Assembly (NCBI GenBank): GCA_021845645.1
Contig: JAJZVM010000048.1
Span: 1 to 26,897 of the forward strand
Source: Bacillota bacterium
GTDB taxonomy: Bacteria > Bacillota_E > JAJZYS01 > JAJYTV01
Direction: 5' to 3'
Length of the DNA: 26,897 bases
Below, piece after piece: positions 1-7,242 of this stretch. The translations under genes were made by a program, and so were the position numbers. The notes under the pieces were generated by a model. It saw only the letters and a list, made by a program, of their open reading frames with translations, had not been told where the DNA came from and did no database searches. Within the stretch, counting starts at the first letter, position 1; every line of letters begins with the position of its first letter.

Positions 1-295
1 CTGCCCGTCCGACTTCGAGAGCACTACCCCCACCTCGGCCTACACCTTCGACACCCGCCGGCTTTATTCCTTGCTTTGCCACTACCTACCATTAGTTTTT
101 CACCGGTCTTCTAGACGCGGGCGTTGCGCTTGATGTCATCGTCCTTGCCGGATCCACGGCCGATGATGATTCGCTTCGCACCTTCGCCCAAGGGCTTGTA
201 AGCCGCCCGGGAGCCACGCAAGAGACATCGTCCGCGACCCAGCTCGTTGCGGCTGCGCTGCTCCAGCGACCCCGCAGACGACCGAGGTGCTACTG

Positions 296-303
296 TGATA
301 TCA
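296..303. promoter_or_regulatory. TGATATCA palindrome, possible RHH operator
   Basis: A perfect 8-bp palindrome sits in the context GTGATATCAT. The same core lies in the promoter of the slipin gene, which is followed by a ribbon-helix-helix protein. If the IS4 element and one target copy are removed, this site lies about 110 bp upstream of the DUF1214 start codon. An operator role is inference from that shared core only. Confidence 0.3.
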
Positions 304-379
304 TATTGCTAGCGCTCGGACGCCTTCCGGGCTCCGCCCCGCGAGGTTACGGACCGCACCGTGTTCGACAGCACCAGCG

Positions 380-388
380 GTCCCACTC
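380..388. repeat. Target-site duplication, left copy
   Basis: GTCCCACTC is repeated exactly at 2658-2666, immediately outside the two inverted repeats of the IS4-family element. A 9-bp duplication is the length expected for the Tn5/IS50 group. An intact duplication indicates a simple and fairly recent insertion. Confidence 0.9.
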
Positions 389-407
389 CTAACCTTTACC
401 CACAAGT
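389..407 (+). repeat. IS4 element left terminal inverted repeat
   Basis: CTAACCTTTACCCACAAGT. It matches the reverse complement of 2639-2657 at 14 of 19 positions. The TTACCCACA core is identical in both ends. Confidence 0.85.
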
Positions 408-506
408 TTTCTGGTAATAGCAAGAGAATTAAGAAAATGCTAGTGGGAGGATATGCCAATCCTATTGCCGAAGTGGTTCTATAGGACAGTCGCCCAGGGG
501 GCCACG

Positions 507-1880
507 ATGGAACAGGCAGGTCTGCTCTGGGCCGCGCAGGAGTGTAACAGCGCAGAATTCGGTGACGAGCGTTTGACGCCGCGGCTGATCAGGCTGGTAA
601 CGGCACTGGCGGAGCACCCCGGCGAGTCGATCCCGGTGGCACTGGGGGATTGGCACCAGGTCAAGGCCGGCTACCGCTTCTTCGATAACCCGAAGGTGAC
701 ATCGAACGCGATCATCGCAGCCCACGCCAAGGCAACGGCGGAACGCCTGAAGGGGCAGAACATCGTGCTCGCGGCGCAGGACACGAGCGGTGTCAGCCTC
801 AACACGCACGAGGCGACGCAAGGGCTCGGTCCGATCGGCCCCGAAGGCAGCCGTGGGCTGTTTGTGCACTCCTGTCTCGCCGGGCGCATCGACGGTACGC
901 CGCTGGGGCTCCTGCACCAGAAGATCTGGACACGCATCGAAACCGGGGCGGACGGCGCGAAGGAGAGCGAGCGCTGGATCGAGGGCATGCGCGCGTGCAA
1001 AGCACGGATGCCCCAAGGCACCCGGCTCGTCATGGTGGGCGATCGTGAGAACGACTTCTTCGGCTACTTCGCCGCGGTCGCCGAAGAGCAGGTGGATGCC
1101 ATCGTACGCGCCGCGCACGACCGCAAGCTCAAAGGCCAATACCCGTCGTTGGCGATGGCACTCGCGGCGGCGGCGCCGGTCGGTACGCTCACAGTCACCG
1201 TCTCGAGAACGCCGGAGCACCCGGAGCGCGAAGCCACCTTGGCACTATACACGACGTCGGTAGAGCTACCCCCCACCACGTCCTACCACGGGTCGCGCAA
1301 GGACGCGGTGGCGCTCAACGTCGTCTGTGCCTACGAGCTCAACGCGCCGTCGGAGGTCAAGGAGCCGATCCGTTGGATCCTCTTCACCACGCTACCCGTG
1401 GCCGATGTGGAACAGACCGCCCTCGTGGTGCGGTGGTACTCCCTGCGCTGGCGGATCGAGCGCTTCCACTACGTGCTCAAAGAGGGCTGCCACATCGAAA
1501 GCCTCCAGCTCCAGACCGCGCGGCGCCTCGAGAATGCCATAGCAACTTTCAGCATCGTGGCATGGCGCATCCTCTGGCTCACCTATGAGGCACGACAGAA
1601 CCCAGACGCACCCTGCACTTCAGCCCTGTCCGCCCTCGAATGGAAGGCCCTTGTCCTCGCGATGTACCAACGAAAGCTCCTCAAGGGACAGCACGCGCCC
1701 CAGAAGCCTCCCTCCCTCGCCACCGCCATCATGTACATCGCACGCCTCGGCGGGTTCCTCGCCCGCAAGGGCGACGGAGATCCGGGTGTCAAGACGATCT
1801 GGCGCGGATGGCAGAACCTCCAGAACAGAGTCGCCATGCTAGAGGCCGCTCAGCTCAGCGGCCTTCTGGGTGGGGCATAG
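507..1880 (+). CDS. IS4-family transposase, Tn5-like
   Basis: DDE transposase that cuts and joins the ends of its own element. Counting from the ATG at 507 (457 aa; Tn5 Tnp is about 476 aa), the first catalytic Asp is D92 (AAQDTSG) and the second is D179 (MVGDREND). The YREK signature Y-x2-R-x3-E-x6-K is complete at Y311, R314, E318 and K325. The C-terminal block (MYIARLGGF followed by a WRGWQNLQ motif) is typical of the Tn5 group. An in-frame ATG at 453 would add 18 residues, but its GGGAGG lies only 2 nt away. The ATG at 507 has AGGGGG at good spacing. The frame is intact with all catalytic residues present, so the element is probably active. Confidence 0.95.
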   Translation: MEQAGLLWAAQECNSAEFGDERLTPRLIRLVTALAEHPGESIPVALGDWHQVKAGYRFFDNPKVTSNAIIAAHAKATAERLKGQNIVLAAQDTSGVSLNTHEATQGLGPIGPEGSRGLFVHSCLAGRIDGTPLGLLHQKIWTRIETGADGAKESERWIEGMRACKARMPQGTRLVMVGDRENDFFGYFAAVAEEQVDAIVRAAHDRKLKGQYPSLAMALAAAAPVGTLTVTVSRTPEHPEREATLALYTTSVELPPTTSYHGSRKDAVALNVVCAYELNAPSEVKEPIRWILFTTLPVADVEQTALVVRWYSLRWRIERFHYVLKEGCHIESLQLQTARRLENAIATFSIVAWRILWLTYEARQNPDAPCTSALSALEWKALVLAMYQRKLLKGQHAPQKPPSLATAIMYIARLGGFLARKGDGDPGVKTIWRGWQNLQNRVAMLEAAQLSGLLGGA

Positions 1881-1923
1881 GGCGTACATCGGTTCACCTG
1901 ATGCGGCTAAGGAGGAGATGGAT

Positions 1924-2565
1924 GTGAACTCGAAGGACACCGGCCAGACAGACCTTCAGCGGGTGCGCGAGACCTTCGACGCCTGGGCCGACCGATACGA
2001 CGCCTCCGTGGCAAAGGGCGGAGGAGTGATGGAAGGTTATGACCGTTCTCGCCTCCGAGCGAGCCGGCTGGCGTCGGTCCATCAAGGGATGCTCGTAACT
2101 GATATTGGTATCGGGACCGGTGCCTTTGCGGAGATCTTCGCTCAGCAGGGCGCTCAGATTACAGGGGTGGACCTCTCCCCGCGGATGCTTGAAATCTGTG
2201 CAGCGCGTCATTCAGAATGGCAGGTGTTCGTGGGAGACTTCCTACACATCCCAGTCACCTCGGCGAGTCAAGACCTTGTGATCTCCAGTTTTGCCTTTCA
2301 CGAACTGGCGGTGGCTGACCGTGCTGGTGCCATCAACGAATGCATGCGCGTACTCGGCAGCGGCGGCAGCTTCCTCCTTGTGGACATTATGTTTGAAGAC
2401 CTTTCCCGCCTGCAGGCAGCTCGTGAGCGGCTACGCGACAGCTGGGACGAGGAAAACTACCCGCTCTTTCCTGAGCTCTCCGAATTGGCGGGGCAGCTTT
2501 CGCTCGAGATCCGGCTCGAGGTGCTCTCGGATGTGCACGGTGCTGCACTACTGAGCCGTAGGTAG
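1924..2565 (+). CDS. Class I SAM-dependent methyltransferase, IS passenger gene
   Basis: Rossmann-fold methyltransferase of about 213 aa, substrate unknown. The SAM-binding glycine motif DIGIGTGAF is near residues 60-68, the acidic end of strand 2 is in GVDLSPRMLE, and a late strand reads FLLVDIMF. It begins 43 bp after the transposase stop, inside the inverted repeats. The GTG at 1924 is preferred because AAGGAGG (1909-1915) is 8 nt upstream; the in-frame ATG at 1918 is only 2 nt from it. It is homologous over its whole length to the methyltransferase at 8274-8903, sharing an FDxWAxxYDxSV start and an ENYPxFP motif near the C-terminus. It is not needed for transposition as far as the family is known. 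Confidence 0.88.
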   Translation: MNSKDTGQTDLQRVRETFDAWADRYDASVAKGGGVMEGYDRSRLRASRLASVHQGMLVTDIGIGTGAFAEIFAQQGAQITGVDLSPRMLEICAARHSEWQVFVGDFLHIPVTSASQDLVISSFAFHELAVADRAGAINECMRVLGSGGSFLLVDIMFEDLSRLQAARERLRDSWDEENYPLFPELSELAGQLSLEIRLEVLSDVHGAALLSRR

Positions 2566-2638
2566 AGTAGAGTGTGGAGATGGCGCGCTTCCGCCGATTT
2601 GAAGGAATCCGCGTGATCTGGAATGTGCCCACCCGGTG

Positions 2639-2657
2639 ATGTGTGGGTAACGTGTAG
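2639..2657 (-). repeat. IS4 element right terminal inverted repeat
   Basis: Read on the minus strand this is CTACACGTTACCCACACAT, matching the left end at 14 of 19 positions. It lies about 75 bp after the methyltransferase stop codon, which places that gene inside the element. Confidence 0.85.
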
Positions 2658-2666
2658 GTCCCACTC
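2658..2666. repeat. Target-site duplication, right copy
   Basis: GTCCCACTC, identical to 380-388. It starts directly after the last base of the right inverted repeat and ends 25 bp before the DUF1214 start codon. Confidence 0.9.
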
Positions 2667-2691
2667 GGCATCATAGGGAGGGCATATTTGA

Positions 2692-3360
2692 ATGACCAAT
2701 AGTAGACCATTCACCCTTCTGGCTGCGTTCTTTGGGGTGATTTGCGGCTGGGCCGCAATCCATTCGTTTTTCTTCATTCATACAAGATCTGTGGCAAGCG
2801 ACGCCATTCAAGGCATCTTCGCCGGTGTCGGACTGGCGTTCCTTGCGGTGCAAATATTGGCCAAACTCAAGGTCACAAAGATCAACGGTTGGATTACCAT
2901 GTTTGGATGCGGCGTGCCCGGAAACGGCATGTTTCTGCGAGCCGAGTGTTCCCAAACCTTCCTTGGCCCGGTGAACGTACCGCAAGAAGCGATGTATTGG
3001 ACCACATCCGTAGACGGCGCGAGTCGTGACCTCTCCGGAGAGCACAACTACATCATGCACTTTCCGGCGGGCGGACTGCCGCCGAATAATGCGTTCTGGT
3101 CGTTAACTATGGGTGACGCGGGAAACCGTTTTGTGGCGAATCCAATCGATCGGTACAGTGTGAGTGATCGGTCAGGACTCGTGTCAAACGCCGACGGCTC
3201 CGTTGACATTTACATTCAGAACATCGCTCCGACGGATCGCGAATCCAACTGGCTGCCCGCGCCCTCGGGCAAGTTCAATCTCTGGCTACGCGTGTATATG
3301 CCCGGAGCGACCATTCTCGACGGAAAATACAACGTGCCACCGGTTGTGGAGGTGAAGTGA
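2692..3360 (+). CDS. DUF1214 membrane-anchored protein
   Basis: A 222-aa protein with two hydrophobic segments (about residues 7-28 and 37-59) followed by a DUF1214 domain. Recognisable DUF1214 blocks are WSLTMGDAGNRFVANPIDRY, a DGSVDIYIQ strand, NWLPAPSGKFNLWLR and a C-terminal YNVPPVVEV. DUF1214 is normally the C-terminal half of large DUF1254/DUF1214 proteins or a separate neighbouring gene as here; the biochemical role is unknown. The ATG is preceded by GGAGG. The stop codon overlaps the start of the DUF1254 gene, so the two are probably co-translated and form one complex. The IS4 insertion ends 34 bp upstream of the start, so original regulation is probably disturbed. Confidence 0.85.
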   Translation: MTNSRPFTLLAAFFGVICGWAAIHSFFFIHTRSVASDAIQGIFAGVGLAFLAVQILAKLKVTKINGWITMFGCGVPGNGMFLRAECSQTFLGPVNVPQEAMYWTTSVDGASRDLSGEHNYIMHFPAGGLPPNNAFWSLTMGDAGNRFVANPIDRYSVSDRSGLVSNADGSVDIYIQNIAPTDRESNWLPAPSGKFNLWLRVYMPGATILDGKYNVPPVVEVK

Positions 3361-3947
3361 TGGAGCACATGGAGTGGCAGCATTTAGTGATATTCGCTGC
3401 AGCCATGGTCGTAGGATGGGTCAGTTTCATCTACTTTTGGCCGCGCCTGCTACTGTATGCATACAAGAGGGCGATCCTCGGACAGGGGTTCGGTGACGGC
3501 CCCGTCCCGATCAACACGCTCTATGCGGAACCTCAGGCGCTTTTTGCAGATCCCCTCCACGTGCCCGCCTCTGGGTCCAACTTGACGACCACTGGCGTGA
3601 ACCGTGACACGCTCCTCACGGCCGGCTGGCTTGACCTCGGTAAAGGGCCACAAATCTTGCATGTGCCCGACATGGCTGGTCGCTACTACAGCGTGCAGTT
3701 CACCGATGCGTCGAAGAACATTAACTTTGCTTACGTCGGTAAACGCACCACGGGAACTGAGGCCGGCGCCTACCTCATCACGGGCCCTGGGTGGAAAGGG
3801 GCCGTGCCTCAGGGAGTGTCCCAGATTTCATCGCCAAACAATTCGGTGCTCGTTGTTGGGCGCGTCTTTGTCGAGAACGACCGCGATCTCCCGACCGCCT
3901 ATGGGCTTACAACGCAGATACAGCTGTCTCCGTTGACTCAGCCGTAA
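3360..3947 (+). CDS. DUF1254 membrane-anchored protein
   Basis: A 195-aa protein with an N-terminal transmembrane helix (about residues 8-27) and a DUF1254 domain. The typical block is VPDMAGRYYSVQFTDASKN followed by an AYVGKRTTGTEAG segment and GPGWKGAVPQGV. The ATG at 3360 overlaps the TGA of the DUF1214 gene (TGATG) with GGAGGTG 5 nt upstream; a GTG at 3357 is possible but less well spaced. DUF1254 is usually N-terminal to DUF1214 in fused proteins. Here the two domains are on separate genes in the reverse order. No enzymatic function is established for the family. Confidence 0.85.
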   Translation: MEHMEWQHLVIFAAAMVVGWVSFIYFWPRLLLYAYKRAILGQGFGDGPVPINTLYAEPQALFADPLHVPASGSNLTTTGVNRDTLLTAGWLDLGKGPQILHVPDMAGRYYSVQFTDASKNINFAYVGKRTTGTEAGAYLITGPGWKGAVPQGVSQISSPNNSVLVVGRVFVENDRDLPTAYGLTTQIQLSPLTQP

Positions 3948-4064
3948 GGTTGCATTTTCCGATTCGGGGGGGCCTCCGCCCGTCACCCCACCAAAACGGC
4001 GTCCAATACAGTTCCTCCTGGTCAAGGGGCGGATGGAGTTCGGGCAGAAGATGCCGGGCACTGC

Positions 4065-4094
4065 TTGACGGGAACGAGGTCTTCCACGTAGAAT
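4065..4094 (+). promoter_or_regulatory. Sigma70-like promoter
   Basis: TTGACG (4065-4070) and TAGAAT (4089-4094) are separated by 18 bp. The predicted start near 4101 would transcribe the small ORF that begins at 4116. Judged by eye only. Confidence 0.4.
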
Positions 4095-4115
4095 CGCCAG
4101 TCACCACAATCCGGG

Positions 4116-4415
4116 GTGCCTCAGGTGGACGAACAGCAGAAGAAAGACGTTCTTTCGCTACCCGTCCCGCAGGTTCGCATGGCCAGAGTTGCACAGCCAT
4201 GGCAACTGCGCCGTCCTCGTCTGTGGCCACGCTTGCACTTGGTTTTTGGTTGCATCTTTGCTGGTTTGGATGTCCTTGCGTTCATGTACCACATCCACAT
4301 CTACTTGGTCGTAGCGGTGGTCACCTGGGTCGCGATCGTGAATTTTGCATACAGCTGGCTGATGATGGTGATCGCTGCGGGCGACGCCAAATCCCGACGG
4401 AACAAGTCACCTTGA
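4116..4415 (+). CDS. Small membrane protein, hypothetical
   Basis: A 99-aa ORF opening with GTG, or with the GTG at 4125. The first 35 residues are polar and Arg/Pro-rich. Two hydrophobic stretches follow (about residues 41-60 and 63-87, including YLVVAVVTWVAIVNFAY), then a short basic tail. I do not recognise a family. A promoter-like pair of hexamers lies just upstream and an IS3-family element begins just downstream. It could be a two-helix membrane protein. The weak ribosome-binding site leaves some doubt that it is translated. Confidence 0.4.
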   Translation: MPQVDEQQKKDVLSLPVPQVRMARVAQPWQLRRPRLWPRLHLVFGCIFAGLDVLAFMYHIHIYLVVAVVTWVAIVNFAYSWLMMVIAAGDAKSRRNKSP

Positions 4416-4454
4416 AGCCCCTCCGTACAAGTAACTCAAGATGTTCAGTGACCT

Positions 4455-5423
4455 TCACGGCGTGTCGTCAGGCCGGTTGATCCAGACGTTCTGAGCGATG
4501 GTTCGAGGGCGCGGCCGACCACGTTTGAAGCGCTCGGGGTGACGCGCGTAGGCACTGGCGAGGACGGCGGCGCGGTGAGCGGTGATCTGATCAGCCATGT
4601 CGTGGTGGACCATCGCCGGGGTGAGCAGCCCGATGCCCCTGTGCCGATGCTCGTCGTTGTACCAGCTGAAGAATTCGCGGCAGAAGGCGCGAGCCTGCTC
4701 GATGGAAGCGAAGCGGTCGGGGAACTCCGGGCGGTACTTAAGCGTCTTGAACTGCGCTTCCGAGTAGGGGTTGTCGTTCGAGGTATGCGGACACGAATGG
4801 CTCTTGGTGACGCCGAGATCCGCCAGCAGGAAGGCGACCGGCTTCGAGACCATGGATGAGCCGTTATCCGCGTGGATGGTCAAGCTGCCGGGTTCCACGC
4901 CTTCGCGCTGGACGCTGTCGGCGAGCAGCTGTTTGGCGAGCTCGGAAGATTCCTTCGTCGCGAGAAGCCATCCCACCACATAGCGGCTGTAGATGTCGAT
5001 AAGAACGTAGAGATAGTAGTAGGTCCACTTATCCGGGCCCTTGAGCTTGGTGATATCCCAGGACCAGACCTGGCAGGGCCCCTCGGCCATCAACTCGGGC
5101 TGGATCCGGCCGGGATGCGTCGCCTGGGTGCGCCGCTCACGCACCTCGCCCGCCTGGTGCAGGATGCGGTAGAACGTCCGGATCGAGCCGAGGTAGATCC
5201 CTTCGTCGAGCAGCGTTGCACAGACGGCGTAGGGACTCTGGTCCCGGAAGCGCTCCGAGTGCAGAGCGTCCAGGATCGCTTGGCGCTCCGCCGCCGACAG
5301 GGCACTCGGCTGCGGCCGCGGCGGCCGTTTGGGCCGCACGGGACGCGGGCTCTTGCGGTGCTGTACGTAGTACGTGGCGCGAGGCCGGCCGACAGCGCGG
5401 CAGGCCGCCGCGACACCCACCAC
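4455..5423 (-). CDS. IS3-family transposase OrfB (DDE catalytic subunit)
   Basis: Integrase-core transposase read as 322 aa from its first start codon. The catalytic triad is D123 (WSWDITKL), D186 (IHADNGSS) and E222 (NDNPYSEAQFKTLK), giving the DD(35)E spacing typical of the family. The N-terminal VGVAAACRAVGRPRATYY block is the usual linker helix of OrfB. The reading frame stays open upstream of the nominal start into orfA, in the -1 frame. The active protein is therefore expected to be an OrfAB fusion made by ribosomal frameshifting. No internal stop or frameshift is seen, so it appears intact. Confidence 0.92.
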   Translation of the reverse strand: MVGVAAACRAVGRPRATYYVQHRKSPRPVRPKRPPRPQPSALSAAERQAILDALHSERFRDQSPYAVCATLLDEGIYLGSIRTFYRILHQAGEVRERRTQATHPGRIQPELMAEGPCQVWSWDITKLKGPDKWTYYYLYVLIDIYSRYVVGWLLATKESSELAKQLLADSVQREGVEPGSLTIHADNGSSMVSKPVAFLLADLGVTKSHSCPHTSNDNPYSEAQFKTLKYRPEFPDRFASIEQARAFCREFFSWYNDEHRHRGIGLLTPAMVHHDMADQITAHRAAVLASAYARHPERFKRGRPRPRTIAQNVWINRPDDTP

Positions 5424-5452
5424 AGGACTTAGCTCGGCGATCGCGGCTTCCG

Positions 5453-5884
5453 TTACCGAGTAGGCATCTCCGACGCGCTCCCGAGGGACAGATCCCTCAA
5501 GAGCGCGGAGACTTTTCCCTGCACCTCGATGACCTTCTCGGCCCGCTCCAGGTTCTGTTTCAGCCGCGCGTTCTCCCGGCGCAGCCGATTCACCTCCTCG
5601 CTCAGGGGATTCGCCGGCTTGCGGCCCGGCTTCTGATCCAGCGCGGACCGCACCGCCTCATCCCGCTGCTGGCGCCACTTGCTCAAGTGCGACGAGTACA
5701 GTCCCTCGCGCCGCAGCAGGGCGCCGATCTCGCCGACTTCCGTGCAGCGATCTGCCTCTTCGAGAATCTTCTGCTTGTACGCCGCTGTGAATTGCCGGCG
5801 CTGCGCCCACGCAGGCACCTCCACGTCGCGTTCCGGCGGCCTTGGCGTCGGGACCATCTCCCGCACGTTAGCCTCTCCGTCCAT
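5453..5884 (-). CDS. IS3-family OrfA (HTH and leucine zipper)
   Basis: A 143-aa DNA-binding subunit. A helix-turn-helix region lies around residues 30-70 (RRQFTAAYKQKILEEAD and LYSSHLSKWRQQRDEA). A coiled-coil or leucine-zipper segment follows around residues 95-120 (LSEEVNRLRRENARLKQN). OrfA binds the terminal repeats and dimerises through the zipper. The ATG at 5884 has AAGGAG 9 nt upstream. The gene ends 30 nt before the nominal start of orfB, which is in the -1 frame. Confidence 0.9.
   Translation of the reverse strand: MDGEANVREMVPTPRPPERDVEVPAWAQRRQFTAAYKQKILEEADRCTEVGEIGALLRREGLYSSHLSKWRQQRDEAVRSALDQKPGRKPANPLSEEVNRLRRENARLKQNLERAEKVIEVQGKVSALLRDLSLGSASEMPTR
5513..5516 (-). promoter_or_regulatory. 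Candidate -1 ribosomal frameshift site
   Basis: On the minus strand the orfA codons GGA AAA GTC contain the A-AAA-G tetramer. A -1 slip here enters the orfB frame, which I read as open from this point through the orfB start with no stop. That would give a continuous OrfAB transposase. A-AAA-G is a known slippery motif in IS3 elements; no stimulatory structure was verified. Confidence 0.45.
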
Positions 5885-6184
5885 AGTTCACCGCTCCTTG
5901 TCCCGCTTGGCCGCCGCGAGAGGAGGGGGCACAACCTTTCGGTTTCCCCCCTGCCCCCCTTTCCTCCGGATGTACACACATATTCTCTCCGGAATCATCG
6001 CCTACGGCAAACATGGCACAGAGGGGTGGTGCATCTCCTTTCTGTGTGCACCCCGAGTCTAGAAGACCCGGGGAGGAGGGCGCCACCCGCATTTTCCACT
6101 AGATTTCGGACCCTACCCCGTTACCCCACACCAGACGACGTTATCGTCGGAGTCCAACCACCAGTGAATACGTGGTTCAGTCGG
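5885..6184. other. Gap upstream of IS3 orfA, no gene
   Basis: No protein-like ORF. A hairpin (AGGGGG at 5924-5929 pairing with CCCCCT near 5952, plus an inner AACC/GGTT) sits in the leader of orfA. It could limit orfA translation or expression from outside transcripts, but that is speculation. The outer end of the IS3 element should lie somewhere in this stretch. Confidence 0.4.
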
Positions 6185-6655
6185 TCAACCAATTTCCTTC
6201 ACAAACACGACGCGGGAGTCTCCGCGCCCGTCGTAGTCCGTATGTACTGGCAGTCCATCGATCTCACTGTCTCCCGGCGCGAGATTGAAGCCCATTGCGC
6301 GGTGGAACGCGATCGATCCCCTGTTCACGGGTGATGTGATGCAGTGTACGCTCGTCGCGCCGCGCTCTTTGGCCGCCGCGAAAAAGCGCTCGTAAAGCAC
6401 TCGCCCAAAGCCTTGGCCGCGGTAGGCAGGATCGACGCCGACGAAGTGGATGTAGGCCTCACCTGGCCGCGACTGCGAGAGGAGGCCCACGAGGAAGGCA
6501 AGCGCCTTCCCTTCCTCATCGATGGCGAAACTCGTGTCTGCGAAGTGCTGGAAGAAGAGGCGCGGCAGGTGGCCCGCCATGTGGCGCCCGCCCCACCAGT
6601 CGTCGAGCACCCGGATGATCTCTGGGTAGTCCTCCTCACGCAAGGTCCTTAGCAT
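6185..6655 (-). CDS. GNAT-family N-acetyltransferase
   Basis: A 156-aa acetyl-CoA-dependent acetyltransferase, substrate unknown. Motif A is VGVDPAYRGQGFGRVLYERF, with the pyrophosphate-binding RGQGFG at about residues 79-84. A typical C-terminal INRGSIAFHRAMGF-like segment (here VNRGSIAFHRAMGF) follows. The ATG at 6655 is chosen because AGGAGGG lies just upstream; an in-frame start at 6673 would add six residues and overlap that site. The first residues, LRTLREEDYPEI, are a common GNAT opening. The gene stands alone between an IS3 element and an IS256 remnant. Confidence 0.85.
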   Translation of the reverse strand: MLRTLREEDYPEIIRVLDDWWGGRHMAGHLPRLFFQHFADTSFAIDEEGKALAFLVGLLSQSRPGEAYIHFVGVDPAYRGQGFGRVLYERFFAAAKERGATSVHCITSPVNRGSIAFHRAMGFNLAPGDSEIDGLPVHTDYDGRGDSRVVFVKEIG

Positions 6656-6844
6656 GCGATCCCTCCTGCTCATCCCCCTCTCGCAATTCGACCGCCTCTA
6701 GGCCGCCCCTGCCGACGCACGAGTAGTGTCCGGTATCGTGCGTAAATAGAACGGTAGTTCTCTCCGGGAGGTGGAAAGAGGGAGAGCCACCGCGCCTCTG
6801 GCAATTAGGAAGTTGCCTAGACAACCCAGACTGGAGGGACGACG

Positions 6845-7187
6845 ATGGTTCAGTACCAGATTACATTGGACAGCGAGATCATGCAGGCGAGAAAGCACCG
6901 CAGGCGATGCAGCGCCTGGAGACAGGCTTCGACGACGCGATCGCCGTCCTCAGCTACCCAGAACCCTACCGCAAGCGCTACGCACCACGAACATCGTGGA
7001 GCGCCTCCAAGAGGAGATACGTCGACGCGAGCAGATTATCCACATCTTCCCGAACGCCGCGTCCGTCCACCGGCTCCTCAGCGCCCATCCCTCGGAGATC
7101 GACGAGACCTGGTCCACCGGACGCAAGTGCTTCGACATGGCGGCCTACTGGGACTGGCGCAGGCCTCAGGCCACGGCCGCCGACTGA
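6845..7187 (+). pseudogene. IS256-family (mutator-type) transposase remnant
   Basis: The N-terminus of an IS256 transposase (MVQYQITLDSEIM, with GGAGGG upstream) is joined after a large internal deletion to its C-terminal part. The C-terminal part changes frame: FDDAIAVLSYPEPYRKR is read in the frame of 6907, then LRTTNIVERLQEEIRRREQ, IFPNAASVHRLL and FDMAAYWDWR in the frame ending at 7187. TTNxxERLxxExRRR and IFPNxxS are hallmarks of the family C-terminus. The catalytic DDE core is missing, so this is dead. AGTGTCCGGTATCGTGCG near 6725 resembles an IS256 outer end, but no matching right end was found. Confidence 0.85.
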
Positions 7188-7242
7188 ATTGTATGGGTGG
7201 CATACCCCGAGCCGGACCGCCTTGTGGTTACATGTGGGTAGT

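Larger units (their letters stand above)
1..388. other. Left flank of the IS4 element, no gene recognised
   Basis: No reading frame in this stretch is long enough or protein-like enough to call a gene, and stops occur in all frames. It is the host DNA left of the IS4-family insertion and was presumably the upstream region of the DUF1214/DUF1254 pair before the insertion. It contains the palindrome TGATATCA at 296-303, which also occurs in the slipin promoter, and ends in one copy of the 9-bp target duplication. Confidence 0.5.
389..2657 (+). mobile_element. IS4-family (Tn5/IS50 group) element with methyltransferase passenger
   Basis: A 2269-bp element bounded by 19-bp imperfect terminal inverted repeats (389-407 and 2639-2657) and flanked by a perfect 9-bp direct repeat. 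It encodes a Tn5-like DDE transposase followed by a class I SAM-dependent methyltransferase on the same strand. The left terminus, CTAACCTTTACCCACAAGT, agrees with the Tn5 outside end at 14 of 19 positions by eye. Both the passenger gene and the transposase lie between the repeats, so they move as one unit. The insertion lies just upstream of the DUF1214 gene and probably separates it from its original promoter region. Confidence 0.9.
4455..5884 (-). mobile_element. IS3-family insertion sequence (minimal extent)
   Basis: Adjacent orfA and orfB on the minus strand in the order and relative -1 frame of IS3-family elements. Coordinates cover only the two genes. I could not identify convincing TG...CA terminal inverted repeats or a 3-4 bp target duplication in the flanks (4395-4454 and 5885-6180), so the true ends are undetermined. 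Confidence 0.85.

Noticed and set aside
453..506. Upstream ATG of the IS4 transposase
   Set aside because: Its GGGAGG is only 2 nt away, whereas the ATG at 507 has better spacing and gives a length closer to the conserved N-terminus. It is kept only as an alternative.
462..1220. Long minus-strand ORF opposite the IS4 transposase
   Set aside because: It lies entirely antisense to a transposase with all catalytic motifs, is rich in Arg, and shows no domain. It is a shadow frame of G+C-rich coding DNA.
3791..4480. 229-aa plus-strand ORF across the DUF1254 end and downstream gap
   Set aside because: It overlaps the real DUF1254 gene in another frame, and its sequence is Ser/Arg/Gly-rich without motifs.
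4395..6180. Terminal inverted repeats of the IS3 element
   Set aside because: A weak similarity (CCCCTCCGTAC against CCCCTCTGTGC) was found between the flanks, but the ends do not start with matching TG and no target duplication was seen.
5216..6334. 372-aa plus-strand ORF over the IS3 element
   Set aside because: It is antisense to orfA and orfB, and its composition is Arg, Pro and Leu low-complexity. It is a shadow.
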